The notes: a model not told the origin generated them from the sequence alone. Counted from the stretch's first letter, positions 16,937-27,155 are shown. The stretch is 47,691 nucleotides of DNA from Flavobacteriaceae bacterium (GCA_947488595.1 CANKZI010000021.1:1-47691); one strand, 5' to 3'. Numbers and translations are program-made.

Positions 16937-17731
16937 ATGAAGCAATTATTTTTTCTTGCACTTGTACTTCTTCTATTTAGCTCTTGTAGTCAATACCAAA
17001 AAGCTTTAAAGTCAGAAGATGTTGCTACTAAATACAATATGGCCGAGAAGCTTTATGACCAACAAAAGTATACGAAAGCTTTACGTCTTTTTGAACAAAT
17101 TGCGCCCAGCTATCGCGGCAAACCACAAGCAGAGAAAATGTTTTATATGTATGCCAAATCATTTTATGCGATAGAAGAATATTATTCCTCTGGTTATCAG
17201 TTTGAAAGCTTTGCTTCGAGTTATCCGAAAAGCGAGAAATTAGAAGAGGCGTCGTATTTAGGTGCAATCAGCTACTCAAAATTATCACCAGTATACAGTT
17301 TGGATCAGGTAGATACGTACAAAGCCATCGACAAACTTCAAACTTTTATAAATATTTATCCAAATTCGCAATATCTGACTGAAACCAATGTTATTGTAAA
17401 AGAATTAAGAGAGAAACTTGAAAAAAAAAGTTTCGAAATTGCCAAACAATACAACACGATTTCTGATTATAAATCGGCATTAATAGCTTTAGATATATTT
17501 ATAGCCGATTTTCCAGGAACACCTTTCAAAGAAGAAGCCTTGTTTTATAAACTCGATTCTTCTTATAAATTGGCCGTAAATAGTATCAATTCAAAAATGC
17601 AAGAGCGTTTGATTGTTGCAAAAACAGCTTATACAAATTTGATAAAATTCAATGCCAACACTACGTTCAAGGGTCAAGCAGATGCAATGTTGGTAAGCAT
17701 AGAAAACGATTTAAAACAATTCTCAAAATAA
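16937..17731 (+). CDS. bamD: Outer membrane assembly lipoprotein BamD
   Basis: Protein of 264 residues. A lipoprotein signal (LLLFSSC, Cys17) is followed by tetratricopeptide-like repeats: TKYNMAEKLYDQQKYTKAL, AEKMFYMYAKSFYAIEEYY and YPNSQYLTETNVIVKEL. BamD is the essential lipoprotein partner of BamA in the machine that inserts beta-barrel proteins into the outer membrane. Length and TPR layout match. It is first in the run bamD-rpoZ-coaBC-porD-recN; rpoZ follows after 8 bases. Confidence 0.92.
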   Translation: MKQLFFLALVLLLFSSCSQYQKALKSEDVATKYNMAEKLYDQQKYTKALRLFEQIAPSYRGKPQAEKMFYMYAKSFYAIEEYYSSGYQFESFASSYPKSEKLEEASYLGAISYSKLSPVYSLDQVDTYKAIDKLQTFINIYPNSQYLTETNVIVKELREKLEKKSFEIAKQYNTISDYKSALIALDIFIADFPGTPFKEEALFYKLDSSYKLAVNSINSKMQERLIVAKTAYTNLIKFNANTTFKGQADAMLVSIENDLKQFSK

Positions 17732-17739
17732 ATAAAGTC

Positions 17740-18057
17740 ATGGATTTAAAAAAGACGAATGCGCCGGTAAACACAATCACTTATAACAAAACTATAATTG
17801 AAGAACCAACCGGAAATGTATATGAGGCGATAACAATTATGGCGAAAAGAGCAAACCAAATCAATTCTGAAATAAAAAAAGAATTGACCGAAAAATTGGA
17901 AGAGTTTGCTACTTATAATGACAGTTTGGAAGAGATCTTCGAAAATAAGGAGCAAATCGAAGTTTCTAAATTTTATGAAAAATTACCAAAACCTCACGCA
18001 TTAGCAGTTCAAGAATGGTTAGATGATAAAATCTACCATAGAGATGCTAATAAATAA
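17740..18057 (+). CDS. rpoZ: DNA-directed RNA polymerase omega subunit (Bacteroidota type)
   Basis: Protein of 105 residues. The central segment GNVYEAITIMAKRANQINSEIK matches the omega/Rpb6 signature (helix with ARANQI-like sequence). The C-terminal part is Bacteroidota-specific and ends in an acidic, helical region. Omega clamps the beta' subunit during polymerase assembly. The position between bamD and coaBC is typical of Flavobacteriia. In many other phyla rpoZ is next to gmk and coaBC, which supports the call. Confidence 0.88.
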   Translation: MDLKKTNAPVNTITYNKTIIEEPTGNVYEAITIMAKRANQINSEIKKELTEKLEEFATYNDSLEEIFENKEQIEVSKFYEKLPKPHALAVQEWLDDKIYHRDANK

Positions 18058-18065
18058 TTTTAAGT

Positions 18066-19277
18066 ATGTCGGTTTTAAGCGGTAAAAAAATAGTACTGGG
18101 TGTTTCTGGTGGAATTGCCGCGTACAAAACTGCGACTTTAGTTAGACTTTTTATAAAAGCAGGTGCTCATGTTCAAGTGGTTATGACGCCTGCGGCAAAA
18201 GATTTTGTTACGCCTTTGACATTGTCTACCTTGTCCAAAAATCCTGTGCATTCAAGTTTTTATGACCAAAACGATGACAATGCAGTCTGGAACAATCATG
18301 TAGATATAGCACTTTGGGCCGATTTGATTTTAATTGCGCCTGCCACTGCCAATACATTGTCAAAAATGACCAATGGCACATGCGATAATTTGCTTTTAGC
18401 CACCTACTTATCTGCAAAATGTCCCGTTTATTTTGCGCCTGCAATGGATTTGGATATGTACAAACATCCCTCAACTTTGGCCAGTTTTCATGCATTAAAA
18501 TCTTTTGGTAACATACTCATTCCTGCCGAAAGTGGCGAATTGGCCAGTGGGCTTTCTGGCGAAGGACGAATGGCTGAACCCGAAAATATCATCGCTTTTA
18601 TTGAAGCAGATATTGCAAATCGACTTCCATTAAAAGGAAAAAAAATCCTAATTACTGCTGGCCCCACTTATGAAGCTATTGATCCTGTGCGATTTATTGG
18701 TAATCATTCTTCGGGAAAAATGGGCTTTGACATCGCAAAAAGTGCTGCCAATTTAGGAGCTCATGTCATTTTGGTCACCGGACCAACACAGTATACAATC
18801 GCGCATCCTTTGGTCAATGTGGTTCCTGTAATATCGGCTGGCGAAATGTACGATGCGTGCCATCAATACTATCAAAACGTTGATGTTGCCATTGCCGCCG
18901 CTGCCGTTGCCGATTACAAACCAAAAAATATTGCCAATCAAAAAATAAAAAAGGAGGATTGCAGTTTTACTATTGAGTTAGAAAAGACCAAAGATATTTT
19001 GGCGTCGATGGGTGCAATCAAAAAAAATCAATTTTTAATTGGATTTGCTTTAGAAACCGAAAATGAAATTGAAAATGCCAAACTAAAAATTCAGAAAAAA
19101 AACCTAGATTTGATTGTTTTAAATTCATTGCAAGATGAAGGTGCTGGTTTTGGAAAGTCAACCAATAAAATCACTTTTATTGACAAAAATTTTATTGTTG
19201 AGCCGATGGATTTGAAATCAAAAGAAGCCGTTGCCGACGATATTCTGAACAAAGTAATTCAATATTTTTATGAATAA
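18066..19277 (+). CDS. coaBC: Bifunctional phosphopantothenoylcysteine decarboxylase/phosphopantothenate--cysteine ligase
   Basis: Protein of 403 residues. The N-terminal CoaC flavoprotein domain begins KKIVLGVSGGIAAYKTATLVR, carries the catalytic-type histidine in NNHVDIALWADL, and has PAMDLDMYKHP. The C-terminal CoaB domain begins about residue 190 (KKILITAGPTYEAIDP) and has GNHSSGKMG and AAVADYKPK. Together they make 4'-phosphopantetheine from phosphopantothenate and cysteine, with CTP for the ligase step. The final CoA step (coaE) is at 31661. The stop overlaps the porD start by 8 bases. Confidence 0.97.
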   Translation: MSVLSGKKIVLGVSGGIAAYKTATLVRLFIKAGAHVQVVMTPAAKDFVTPLTLSTLSKNPVHSSFYDQNDDNAVWNNHVDIALWADLILIAPATANTLSKMTNGTCDNLLLATYLSAKCPVYFAPAMDLDMYKHPSTLASFHALKSFGNILIPAESGELASGLSGEGRMAEPENIIAFIEADIANRLPLKGKKILITAGPTYEAIDPVRFIGNHSSGKMGFDIAKSAANLGAHVILVTGPTQYTIAHPLVNVVPVISAGEMYDACHQYYQNVDVAIAAAAVADYKPKNIANQKIKKEDCSFTIELEKTKDILASMGAIKKNQFLIGFALETENEIENAKLKIQKKNLDLIVLNSLQDEGAGFGKSTNKITFIDKNFIVEPMDLKSKEAVADDILNKVIQYFYE

Positions 19278-20154
19278 AATAGCCATCTGTTTTTTGTTGT
19301 TGTTTTTTGGAACAATGCAAGCCCAAGAACTCAATTGTACAGTACAAATTAATACTGTTCAGTTGAACCAAACCAATCAGCAGATTTTTAAAACGCTTGA
19401 AAAATCTTTGAACGAGCTTGTCAACAAAACCAAATGGACCGATCAGACTTACAAACAAAAAGAACGCATCGAATGTTCTATGTTTATTACTGTTTCGGCT
19501 TATAGTGGTGATCAATTTACCGCGACCATTCAGGTGCAATCTGCACGTCCTATTTTTAATTCGACTTATTCAACGCCTGTTTTGAACTTCAATGACAAAG
19601 ATTTCAGTTTCAAATATGTCGAATTCGAGAATCTGTTTTATGACCCCAACAGTTTTAACTCGAATTTAGTTTCGGTTATTGCTTTTTATTGCAACATGAT
19701 TCTGGCTTTGGATGCTGATACGTTTTCGTCTTTGGGCGGAACAAAATACCTAGCAGCAGCACAAGAAGTTGTGAGTCTAGCGCAACAAAGCAGTTACAAA
19801 GGATGGAGCCAAGCCGATGGCAATCAAAACCGTTATTTTTTAGTTACCGATTTGCTCAACAATACTTTTGGACCTTTGCGTGAAGCGTCTTACACCTATC
19901 ATATTCAAGGTTTAGATGTCATGAACGAGAATTTAAAAACTGGGAAAGAGAAAGTCAAAGAAGCCTTAATGTCACTCGAGAAAGTCTATGCTGTTCGTCC
20001 GAATGCTTTTGTTATGCGTGTTTTTTTTGATGCAAAATCAGATGAAATTCAATCGATTTTTTCAGGAGGACCAGGCATGAGCAATGGCGATTTGATCGAG
20101 AAATTAAACCGATTTTCAATTTTAAACACTAGTAAATGGGCTAGATTGCGATAA
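19270..20154 (+). CDS. porD: Type IX secretion system protein PorD (DUF4835)
   Basis: Protein of 294 residues with signal peptide MNKIAICFLLLFFGTMQAQ. The mature protein matches DUF4835/PorD: ELNCTVQINTVQLNQ, SLNELVNKTKWTD, ERIECSMFITV, QVQSARPIFNSTY, FYCNMILALDADTFS and GGPGMSNGDLIEKLNR. PorD was linked to gliding and the Por (T9SS) machinery in Porphyromonas; its exact role is uncertain. It overlaps coaBC and lies 48 bases before recN. With the two T9SS cargo genes downstream, it indicates a working T9SS in this organism. Confidence 0.88.
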   Translation: MNKIAICFLLLFFGTMQAQELNCTVQINTVQLNQTNQQIFKTLEKSLNELVNKTKWTDQTYKQKERIECSMFITVSAYSGDQFTATIQVQSARPIFNSTYSTPVLNFNDKDFSFKYVEFENLFYDPNSFNSNLVSVIAFYCNMILALDADTFSSLGGTKYLAAAQEVVSLAQQSSYKGWSQADGNQNRYFLVTDLLNNTFGPLREASYTYHIQGLDVMNENLKTGKEKVKEALMSLEKVYAVRPNAFVMRVFFDAKSDEIQSIFSGGPGMSNGDLIEKLNRFSILNTSKWARLR

Positions 20155-20202
20155 TTGCATTCGCGTTCTGGCAGTTCAATTCCCAATTTCTAAAAATTTA
20201 AA

Positions 20203-21855
20203 ATGCTTACATCACTTGCCATAAAGAATTTTGCTTTAATTGAAAAACTTTCGATTGATTTTTCGAATGGTTTTTCTATTATAACGGGAGAAACAGGAGC
20301 AGGGAAATCTATACTTTTGGGCGCTTTAGGATTGGTTTTAGGAAAGCGAGCCGACTTGACTTCGCTCAAGAATAAAGAAGAAAAGTGCATTATCGAAGCC
20401 CATTTTGAAATTTCGCGCTACCAATTGCAAGCTTTTTTTAACGATAGCGCAATGGATTATGAAGACGTTACTATTTTGCGTCGCGAAATATTGCCATCCG
20501 GAAAATCACGTGCTTTTGTTAATGATTCGCCCGTTAATCTTCAGGAGCTACAAAATTTAGGATTGTATTTGATAGATATTCATTCGCAACACCAAACCCA
20601 AGAGCTTTCGGAAACGCACATACAATTTCAAATTATTGATGCCATTGCCAAAAATCAAGAAGCTGTCGCACAATTTGAATCGGATTTTAATGATTTTAAA
20701 AAGCTCAAAATTACTTTAACAGCTCTAGAATCGGCATTAAAAGAAGCTAAAAAAGAACAAGATTACAACGCTTTTTTATTAGAGGAGTTATTGGCAGCCA
20801 AATTGGTTGCTGGTTCTCAAACTGCGCTCGAAACCACTTTTGAACAGCTAAACAATGTCGAGTTTATTAAAGAAGCTTTGTCAAAGTCAATTTTGCATGC
20901 CAATGAGGAACCATTTGGAATTTTGCCCAATCTAAAAGAAGTCAAATCGGCATTGCAAAAAATTGGTCCTTTGGCTACAGCTTATCAAAATCTGTATGAA
21001 AGAGTGAACAGTGTCACCATAGAATTTGATGATGTTGTTGCCGAGATGAATCAACTTTCAGAAAAATTATTCGACGATCCACAACAGCTGGAATTGATTA
21101 GCGGACAATTGCAAACGATTTATAATCTGCAAAAAAAGCACCAAGTTGATTCGGTTGACGCCTTAATTGCAATACAATTTGAATTAGAAAACAAGTTGAT
21201 TTCGGTCGAAAATATCGAAAATGACATCCATTCACTTCAAACAAAAATTAGCGAAAGCATCCTGTTTTTAGACGAAAAGGCAATTATCATCAATAAAAAA
21301 AGACAAGAAGCCATTCCGGTTTTAACCGAAAAATTGACTGCGATTTTAGCACAATTGGGTATGCCAAATGTTCGTTTTAATATCGAATTGGCATTAGGTG
21401 ACCATTATTTTGATAACGGAAAAGACAGTTTGCAGTTTTTGTTTGCTGCCAACAAAGGTGCCGATTTTGGATTGCTAAAAAAAGTGGCTTCGGGAGGCGA
21501 AATGTCGAGAATCATGCTGGCAACAAAAGCAATTTTGTCGCAATATTCAAAGTTGCCAACTATCATCTTTGATGAAATAGATACGGGTGTTTCTGGTGAA
21601 ATTGCGAATAAAATGGCCGAAATAATGAAAAACATGAGTTCGGCAATGCAGGTTTTTTCGATTACACATTTGCCACAAATTGCAGCAAAAGGGGATGTGC
21701 ATTATAAAGTTTTTAAAACCACCAATGACAAGCAAACCCAATCGCAATTGAAATTGCTTACAAACGAAGAACGCATTGTTGAGATTGCCGAAATGCTTTC
21801 AGGAAAAGCGATAACCGATTCGGCTTTAAATCATGCAAAAGCCTTGTTGAACTAA
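20203..21855 (+). CDS. recN: DNA repair protein RecN
   Basis: SMC-like ATPase of 550 residues, usual for RecN, acting in double-strand-break repair. It has an N-terminal Walker A (GETGAGKS, residues 29-36) and a QHQTQEL segment near residue 125. Long central coiled coils follow, then a C-terminal ABC signature (ASGGEMSRIMLA), Walker B (TIIFDEIDTGVSG) and a switch histidine (FSITHLPQIA). All motifs are intact. It is probably the last gene of the bamD-led run. Confidence 0.97.
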   Translation: MLTSLAIKNFALIEKLSIDFSNGFSIITGETGAGKSILLGALGLVLGKRADLTSLKNKEEKCIIEAHFEISRYQLQAFFNDSAMDYEDVTILRREILPSGKSRAFVNDSPVNLQELQNLGLYLIDIHSQHQTQELSETHIQFQIIDAIAKNQEAVAQFESDFNDFKKLKITLTALESALKEAKKEQDYNAFLLEELLAAKLVAGSQTALETTFEQLNNVEFIKEALSKSILHANEEPFGILPNLKEVKSALQKIGPLATAYQNLYERVNSVTIEFDDVVAEMNQLSEKLFDDPQQLELISGQLQTIYNLQKKHQVDSVDALIAIQFELENKLISVENIENDIHSLQTKISESILFLDEKAIIINKKRQEAIPVLTEKLTAILAQLGMPNVRFNIELALGDHYFDNGKDSLQFLFAANKGADFGLLKKVASGGEMSRIMLATKAILSQYSKLPTIIFDEIDTGVSGEIANKMAEIMKNMSSAMQVFSITHLPQIAAKGDVHYKVFKTTNDKQTQSQLKLLTNEERIVEIAEMLSGKAITDSALNHAKALLN

Positions 21856-21873
21856 TATTTTGAATTATATTTG
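21844..21873 (+). promoter_or_regulatory. Promoter of fabV
   Basis: TTG (21844-21846, inside the recN 3' end), 19-base spacer, TATATTTG (21866-21873). The fabV ATG is 65 bases downstream. Confidence 0.65.
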
Positions 21874-21937
21874 TTCTTCATAGCCCAAATAAAACGATTA
21901 AAGAAGATCAAATAACCCTAATAACGAATGCTATATT

Positions 21938-23128
21938 ATGCTTATTGAACCAAGAATGAGAGGATTTATTTGTACGACAGCCCATCCAAAAGGTTGCGAA
22001 CAAAACGTAAAAAATCAAATTGAATACATACAATCCAAAGGAAAAATAGAAGGCGCAAAACGCGTATTAGTAATTGGCGCTTCTACGGGATTTGGTTTGG
22101 CTTCGAGAATCACTAGTGCTTTTGGTTCAGAAGCCGCGACGATAGGCGTTTTTTTTGAAAAGCCACCAGCAGAAGGCAAAACGGCATCGCCAGGTTGGTA
22201 CAATTCGGCTGCCTTTGAAAACGAAGCAACCAAAGCAGGTTTGTATGCCAAAAGTATTAATGGTGACGCTTTTTCGAACGAAGTCAAACAGCAAACCATA
22301 GATTTGATAAAAGCAGATTTGGGTCAGATTGACTTGGTCATTTATAGTTTGGCATCACCAGTGCGTTTGCATCCTATTACAGGCGTTTTGCACCGTTCGG
22401 TCTTGAAGCCTATCGGACAAACATTTACAAACAATACGGTTGATTTTCATTCCGGTAAAGTTTCATCCATATCAATTGAACCTTGCAGTGGCGATGACAT
22501 TGAAAACACCGTAATTGTAATGGGAGGCGAAGACTGGACCATGTGGATGGCTGCTTTGCAAGATAATAATTTATTAGCAGAAGGCGCGACTACGGTTGCC
22601 TATTCTTATATAGGTTCAACTTTAACAGAAGCTGTTTATAGAAATGGCACCATTGGTCGTGCGAAAGACGATTTGGAGGCTACTGCATTTGCGATTAGCG
22701 ACCGTTTGAAAAACATTAGTGGAAAAGCTTATGTTTCGGTTAATAAAGCTTTGGTAACCCAAGCCAGTTCTGCCATTCCGGTGATTCCTTTGTACATCTC
22801 GTTATTGTATAAAATCATGAAACAAGACGGTACACACGAAGGTTGTATTGAGCAAATCCATCGTTTGTATGATCAAAGATTATATATAGGAACTACCGTG
22901 CCTACCGATGAAAAAGGCAGAATCAGAATTGATGATTGGGAAATGAATCCCGAAGTGCAAGCAAAAGTAGCAGATTTATGGGCTAAAGCAACCACGGAAA
23001 ACCTTTTGGAATTGGGCGATTTGTTAGGTTACCGAAAAGATTTTTATAATTTATTTGGATTTGATGTTGCAGGAATTGATTATGCCGCTGATGCCAATGA
23101 AATGGTGGCTGTTCCGAGTATTGAATAA
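21938..23128 (+). CDS. fabV: Trans-2-enoyl-ACP/CoA reductase FabV
   Basis: Protein of 396 residues, normal FabV length, much longer than FabI. It reduces the enoyl-ACP (or enoyl-CoA) double bond with NADH in fatty-acid elongation. It shows the FabV start (MLIEPRMRGFICTTAHPKGC), a Rossmann motif (VLVIGASTGFGLASRI), the FabV-type active-site spacing Y-x8-K (YSYIGSTLTEAVYRNGTIGR region) and DLVIYSLASPVR. FabV enzymes are typically insensitive to triclosan; whether a FabI also exists in this genome cannot be judged here. A strong terminator follows. Confidence 0.97.
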   Translation: MLIEPRMRGFICTTAHPKGCEQNVKNQIEYIQSKGKIEGAKRVLVIGASTGFGLASRITSAFGSEAATIGVFFEKPPAEGKTASPGWYNSAAFENEATKAGLYAKSINGDAFSNEVKQQTIDLIKADLGQIDLVIYSLASPVRLHPITGVLHRSVLKPIGQTFTNNTVDFHSGKVSSISIEPCSGDDIENTVIVMGGEDWTMWMAALQDNNLLAEGATTVAYSYIGSTLTEAVYRNGTIGRAKDDLEATAFAISDRLKNISGKAYVSVNKALVTQASSAIPVIPLYISLLYKIMKQDGTHEGCIEQIHRLYDQRLYIGTTVPTDEKGRIRIDDWEMNPEVQAKVADLWAKATTENLLELGDLLGYRKDFYNLFGFDVAGIDYAADANEMVAVPSIE

Positions 23129-23157
23129 ATAAAAAATATCATTTAATTTTTTAGAAT

Positions 23158-23201
23158 TAAACCTTTTTTACTGAAACATTTTCAGTAGAAAAGGTTTTTT
23201 T
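23158..23201 (+). terminator. Rho-independent terminator after fabV
   Basis: A long stem pairs AAACCTTTTTTACTGAAA with TTTCAGTAGAAAAGGTTT around a tiny loop, followed by T residues. The rest of the 294-base gap before 23423 holds no gene; a weak -7-like box (TATATTCG, 23385-23392) is the only promoter candidate for the next gene. Confidence 0.85.
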
Positions 23202-23422
23202 GTTCGATTTAAACAATAAACCACCTTGGGATTTTTTTTTGAATTAATAAAATTCTTTCAATTATACCTAAATTTTACTTCTGAAGTTTCTTGCTGTAAT
23301 GTTATAAAAAATGCAGAATCGCTTTAAAATGTTAAACCTCGCTTTTTTATGAAAATAATTAATAAAATATTAATATTTATTTAATATATTCGCTACCTAA
23401 TAACAATTATTTATTCTCTAAT

Positions 23423-26400
23423 ATGAAAAAAATTACCTTAATTTTAGCTTTCTTCATGCTCTCCATGACAGTAAGCTTTGCGCAGGTACAAGTCGGTGAT
23501 GGTGCAGACCAGACCCGAAATGTTCCTTTTGAGCCTTTCTATGGCTACTCTTATGCGCAATCTATTTATTTGGCTTCGGAAATAAATGCTAGTGGAGCAA
23601 TTACATCGTTCCAGTGGTATTTTTCTGGCACAAGTGCACTACCAAATTCGCAAGAATTAGTGGTTTATTTTGGTCATTCTTCAAGATCCGAATTTGCCGA
23701 TAGTGCAGATTTTGAAGATGTTGGCAATTTAACACAAGTTTATTCTGGAGGTATCGATGTATCGGCTGGTCCAGGTTGGGTTACAGTTACACTTGATACA
23801 CCATTCGATTATAATGGAACGGACAATCTAATAGTTGCTGTTGATGAAAATTTGGCTGACTATGATACTTCTGCCGACGATTTTTATAATTCGGCAGTGG
23901 CTACAAATCGTTCTATTTGGGCATTTTCTGATGGTACCAATACAGATCCATTCAATCCTAACGATGATCAAGGTGGCTTTTTGACAAGAGGAATCGGTGC
24001 TTTTGTACCCAACATTATTTTTGATGGAATTCAGCAAGCCTGTCCGAATCCTACACAAGTTGCATTTTCAAATGTAACAATAAGTGGCGCTGATTTTTCT
24101 TGGACAGTTAATGGAACTGAAACTGCTTGGGAAGTGCTTGTTCAAGAGGATGGTGCAGAAGCACCTTCTAACGACACGGCAGGAACACCTGTAACAGCAA
24201 ATCCAACTTACACAAGTAATTCAGGTGATGCTGGGACAAATTATGACTTTTATGTAAGAGCCAATTGCGGTTCAGGATTTAGTTCATGGGTTGGTCCACT
24301 TAGTTTTTTTACACAATGTTTACCATTTGACGATTTTACAGAAGATTTTAATGCAACAGCATTGGACACTGTTCCTGAATGTTGGTCAAGAATTGCAGCT
24401 ACAACAAGTGCTTTTGCTTATGTAGAAGTTGTTGGTTTTGGAGCTGCATCTGCACCAAATGCATTAGAATTATACAATTCTGATGATGCAAATGCCAATT
24501 TAATGTTAGTGACGCCAAATCTTACAAGCCTTCCAGCTGATACGCACAGATTGAAATTCAGTGCTATTGGTGGTAATGGGTACAGTGTAATAGTAGGAAC
24601 ACTTTCCGATCCTACAGATCCTGAAACATTTACAGAAGTAGAAACTGTCGCTATCAGTGGTACTTATGGTACTTATACTGTAGTTTTTGCGAATGGAACA
24701 ACAGATAATTTTATTGCCATCAAACATGGTTTGGGTGGAACGTTTAGAACAATCAGAATAGATGATGTAATTTGGGAGCCAATTCCAACTGCGCCACCTG
24801 TTTGTTCAGAAGATGTAGCTGCAACAACTAACGAAGCTTGTGGTAACTTTGCTACTACTTTTTCTTGGACAGCTGTAGAAGGTGCTGATGGTTATAATTT
24901 CTCTTTAGGAACATCGGCTGGTAGCAATGATATTGTTGATGGTGTTGATTTAGCTACTGCATTGACTTACAGCTTTGCTGGTGATGCAAATAGTACTTAC
25001 TATTTCACTTTAACGCCTTACAATGATTTTGGTACAGCTTCAGGATGTGTTGAGCAATCGTTTACTACTTTCACTGATGGTTGTTATTGTACATCTGTTC
25101 CTACTAGTAATGATGCGCTTGGAATTACAAACATACAAATTGGTGCAACAGATTTTGCAAATGAAGATGTAACATATACTGATTTTACTGCTGAACAAAT
25201 TGATTTAGCTCAAGGACTGAACTGTAATGTACAAATTAGTTTTGCAACGGGTTACACTTACAACACTTATATTTGGATTGATTTTGATGATAATTTAACA
25301 TTCAGTGAAGAAGAAATCGTTTACACAGGTGCGTCATTGGCTCCAAATCCTACGGTTTTAGATGCTTCATTCGTTATGCCAGGTGACGCAACGCTTGGTG
25401 CTCATAGAATGCGTGTAGTTACTGCAGATTTTTTAGAAACTGCTAATCCATGCTATTCAGGAACTTACGGTGTTACTTTAGATTTTTCTGTTAATATCGT
25501 TGAAGCTGCTTGTACTCCTCCATCTGTAGCTAGTGCTACGGTATCTCCAGATTGCGATAACAATCAATATTTTATTGATGTTGAAGTTGTTGATTTAGGA
25601 AGCGGTGCTCCAGTTATTTTTGATGGTACTACAGAGTATCCAGTTGCTGCAGCAGGAACAATTCAAGTTGGTCCTTACGAAAATTTAAGTTCGGTTACTT
25701 TGATAATCACGCATGGTACTGATGCTGTTTGTGATTTACCAATTGGTACTTTCTCTTACGTATGTCCTCCTAATTGTGATAATGCGGTTGTAATTGAAAA
25801 TTGTGGTGACGCAATTGTGGCTAATATTGTGGCTGGTCCAGGAGCATGGAATCCGTTTTCTTGCAATTTTAACACGCCTGGTATCGAATTATTATATTCA
25901 TTTACTCCAACAGTAACTGGTCTTTATAGCCTTCAAGTTACGGCTGCTTCGGGTGGTTATATTGATTATTTCTATAAAGAAGCTACAGGAACTTGCGATG
26001 AGACAGGGTGGATTTGTATTGATGACCTTTCGTTTACTACTACTGTGCCAATTGCCGAATTGCAAGCAGGTGTAACTTATTTATTTTTGCTTGATCCAGA
26101 AGGGACTAGTGCAAGATCAGCAACTTTCAACATTGAATGTGCACCAACTTGTACAGACGCTACTGTAAATTATGCTATAGTTTCTGATTGCGCAAATGGC
26201 GAGCAATTTTTTGTTGATGTAAATGTTACCGACGTTGGAACAGCTGAATCATTAACGGTTTCCGATGATCAAGGAAGCGCAACACAAGTACTTACTGCGG
26301 CAGGTACAGTACAATTTGGTCCTTTCCAAAATGGAACACCAATCGTATTTACAGTAGCCAATGACCAAGATGCTACTTGTGTTTTAACAAGTGCTACACA

Positions 26401-27094
26401 AACGCAATTGGCTTGTCCTCCTGCAAATGATAATTGTGAATTTGCTACGCCAATGACCATTACCGGAGATTTTGCGACAAGTGCCATTGCGTTCGATACT
26501 ACTGGTGCTACAGTTAATGCGAATAATCCTTTACCTAGTTGTGGAGCGATTAATGTTAATACAAATGGAAAAGACATTTGGTACCAATCAATTGCTCCAG
26601 AAAGTGGTTCAGTTACGGTAGAAACACAAGGTAATGGAGGTCTTACTGATACTGTTATTTCAGTTTATACAGGTAGTTGCGATGCGCTAGTTGAAGCTGG
26701 CTGTGATGACGATGGTGGTACGGGTTCTTTTTCTTTAAAAGCATTTACAGGTTTAACAGCTGGAGAACCTTTATACATTAGAGTTAGAGGTTATAATGGA
26801 TCGCAAGGAACCGCTTTGTTAGGTTGTTATGATGCTTCTTTATTAGGAACCGATACATTCAATAATGCGAGTTTTACTTACTATCCAAACCCTGTAAAAG
26901 AGGTGTTGAATTTATCTTACTCACAAAATATTTCTGATGTAGCGGTGTTCAATTTATTAGGGCAGCAAGTAGTTACCAAATCGGTAAACGCGAGCCAAAC
27001 TAAAATTGACATGTCTAATTTAGCTACAGGTACTTATATTGTAAAAGTTACTGCTAATAATGTAGTAAAAACTATAAAGGTCGTAAAAGAATAA
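23423..27094 (+). CDS. Large secreted T9SS cargo protein with FN3-like, GEVED and PPC-like domains
   Basis: Protein of 1223 residues. The signal peptide is MKKITLILAFFMLSMTVSFA. Rough order: beta-rich domain 25-205; fibronectin-III-like about 208-296 (ending FYVRANCGSGFSSW); jelly-roll/cleaved-adhesin-like 297-455; second FN3-like about 460-555; GEVED domain about 556-690 (YIWIDFDDNLTFSEEE). One copy of the 217-residue unit that is triplicated in the next gene spans 781-997. A PPC-like domain spans about 998-1145 (KDIWYQSIAPESG). A T9SS type A sorting domain spans about 1150-1223 (YYPNPVKEVLNLSYS, VFNLLGQQVV, ending KTIKVVKE). It is exported by Sec, then by the T9SS, and probably anchored at the cell surface. 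Its ligand is unknown. It is paralogous to its downstream neighbour. Confidence 0.93.
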   Translation: MKKITLILAFFMLSMTVSFAQVQVGDGADQTRNVPFEPFYGYSYAQSIYLASEINASGAITSFQWYFSGTSALPNSQELVVYFGHSSRSEFADSADFEDVGNLTQVYSGGIDVSAGPGWVTVTLDTPFDYNGTDNLIVAVDENLADYDTSADDFYNSAVATNRSIWAFSDGTNTDPFNPNDDQGGFLTRGIGAFVPNIIFDGIQQACPNPTQVAFSNVTISGADFSWTVNGTETAWEVLVQEDGAEAPSNDTAGTPVTANPTYTSNSGDAGTNYDFYVRANCGSGFSSWVGPLSFFTQCLPFDDFTEDFNATALDTVPECWSRIAATTSAFAYVEVVGFGAASAPNALELYNSDDANANLMLVTPNLTSLPADTHRLKFSAIGGNGYSVIVGTLSDPTDPETFTEVETVAISGTYGTYTVVFANGTTDNFIAIKHGLGGTFRTIRIDDVIWEPIPTAPPVCSEDVAATTNEACGNFATTFSWTAVEGADGYNFSLGTSAGSNDIVDGVDLATALTYSFAGDANSTYYFTLTPYNDFGTASGCVEQSFTTFTDGCYCTSVPTSNDALGITNIQIGATDFANEDVTYTDFTAEQIDLAQGLNCNVQISFATGYTYNTYIWIDFDDNLTFSEEEIVYTGASLAPNPTVLDASFVMPGDATLGAHRMRVVTADFLETANPCYSGTYGVTLDFSVNIVEAACTPPSVASATVSPDCDNNQYFIDVEVVDLGSGAPVIFDGTTEYPVAAAGTIQVGPYENLSSVTLIITHGTDAVCDLPIGTFSYVCPPNCDNAVVIENCGDAIVANIVAGPGAWNPFSCNFNTPGIELLYSFTPTVTGLYSLQVTAASGGYIDYFYKEATGTCDETGWICIDDLSFTTTVPIAELQAGVTYLFLLDPEGTSARSATFNIECAPTCTDATVNYAIVSDCANGEQFFVDVNVTDVGTAESLTVSDDQGSATQVLTAAGTVQFGPFQNGTPIVFTVANDQDATCVLTSATQTQLACPPANDNCEFATPMTITGDFATSAIAFDTTGATVNANNPLPSCGAINVNTNGKDIWYQSIAPESGSVTVETQGNGGLTDTVISVYTGSCDALVEAGCDDDGGTGSFSLKAFTGLTAGEPLYIRVRGYNGSQGTALLGCYDASLLGTDTFNNASFTYYPNPVKEVLNLSYSQNISDVAVFNLLGQQVVTKSVNASQTKIDMSNLATGTYIVKVTANNVVKTIKVVKE

Positions 27095-27117
27095 TCTTTT
27101 CAAATAGTTTTAATTTA

Positions 27118-27155
27118 GAACTCCTCTTGTCTTTTTGATAAGGGGAGTTTTTTTT
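27118..27155 (+). terminator. Rho-independent terminator between the two T9SS cargo genes
   Basis: Stem AACTCCTCTT (27119-27128) with AAGGGGAGTT (27140-27149), one G-T pair, then a run of T. It separates the two paralogues into different transcripts. Confidence 0.85.
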
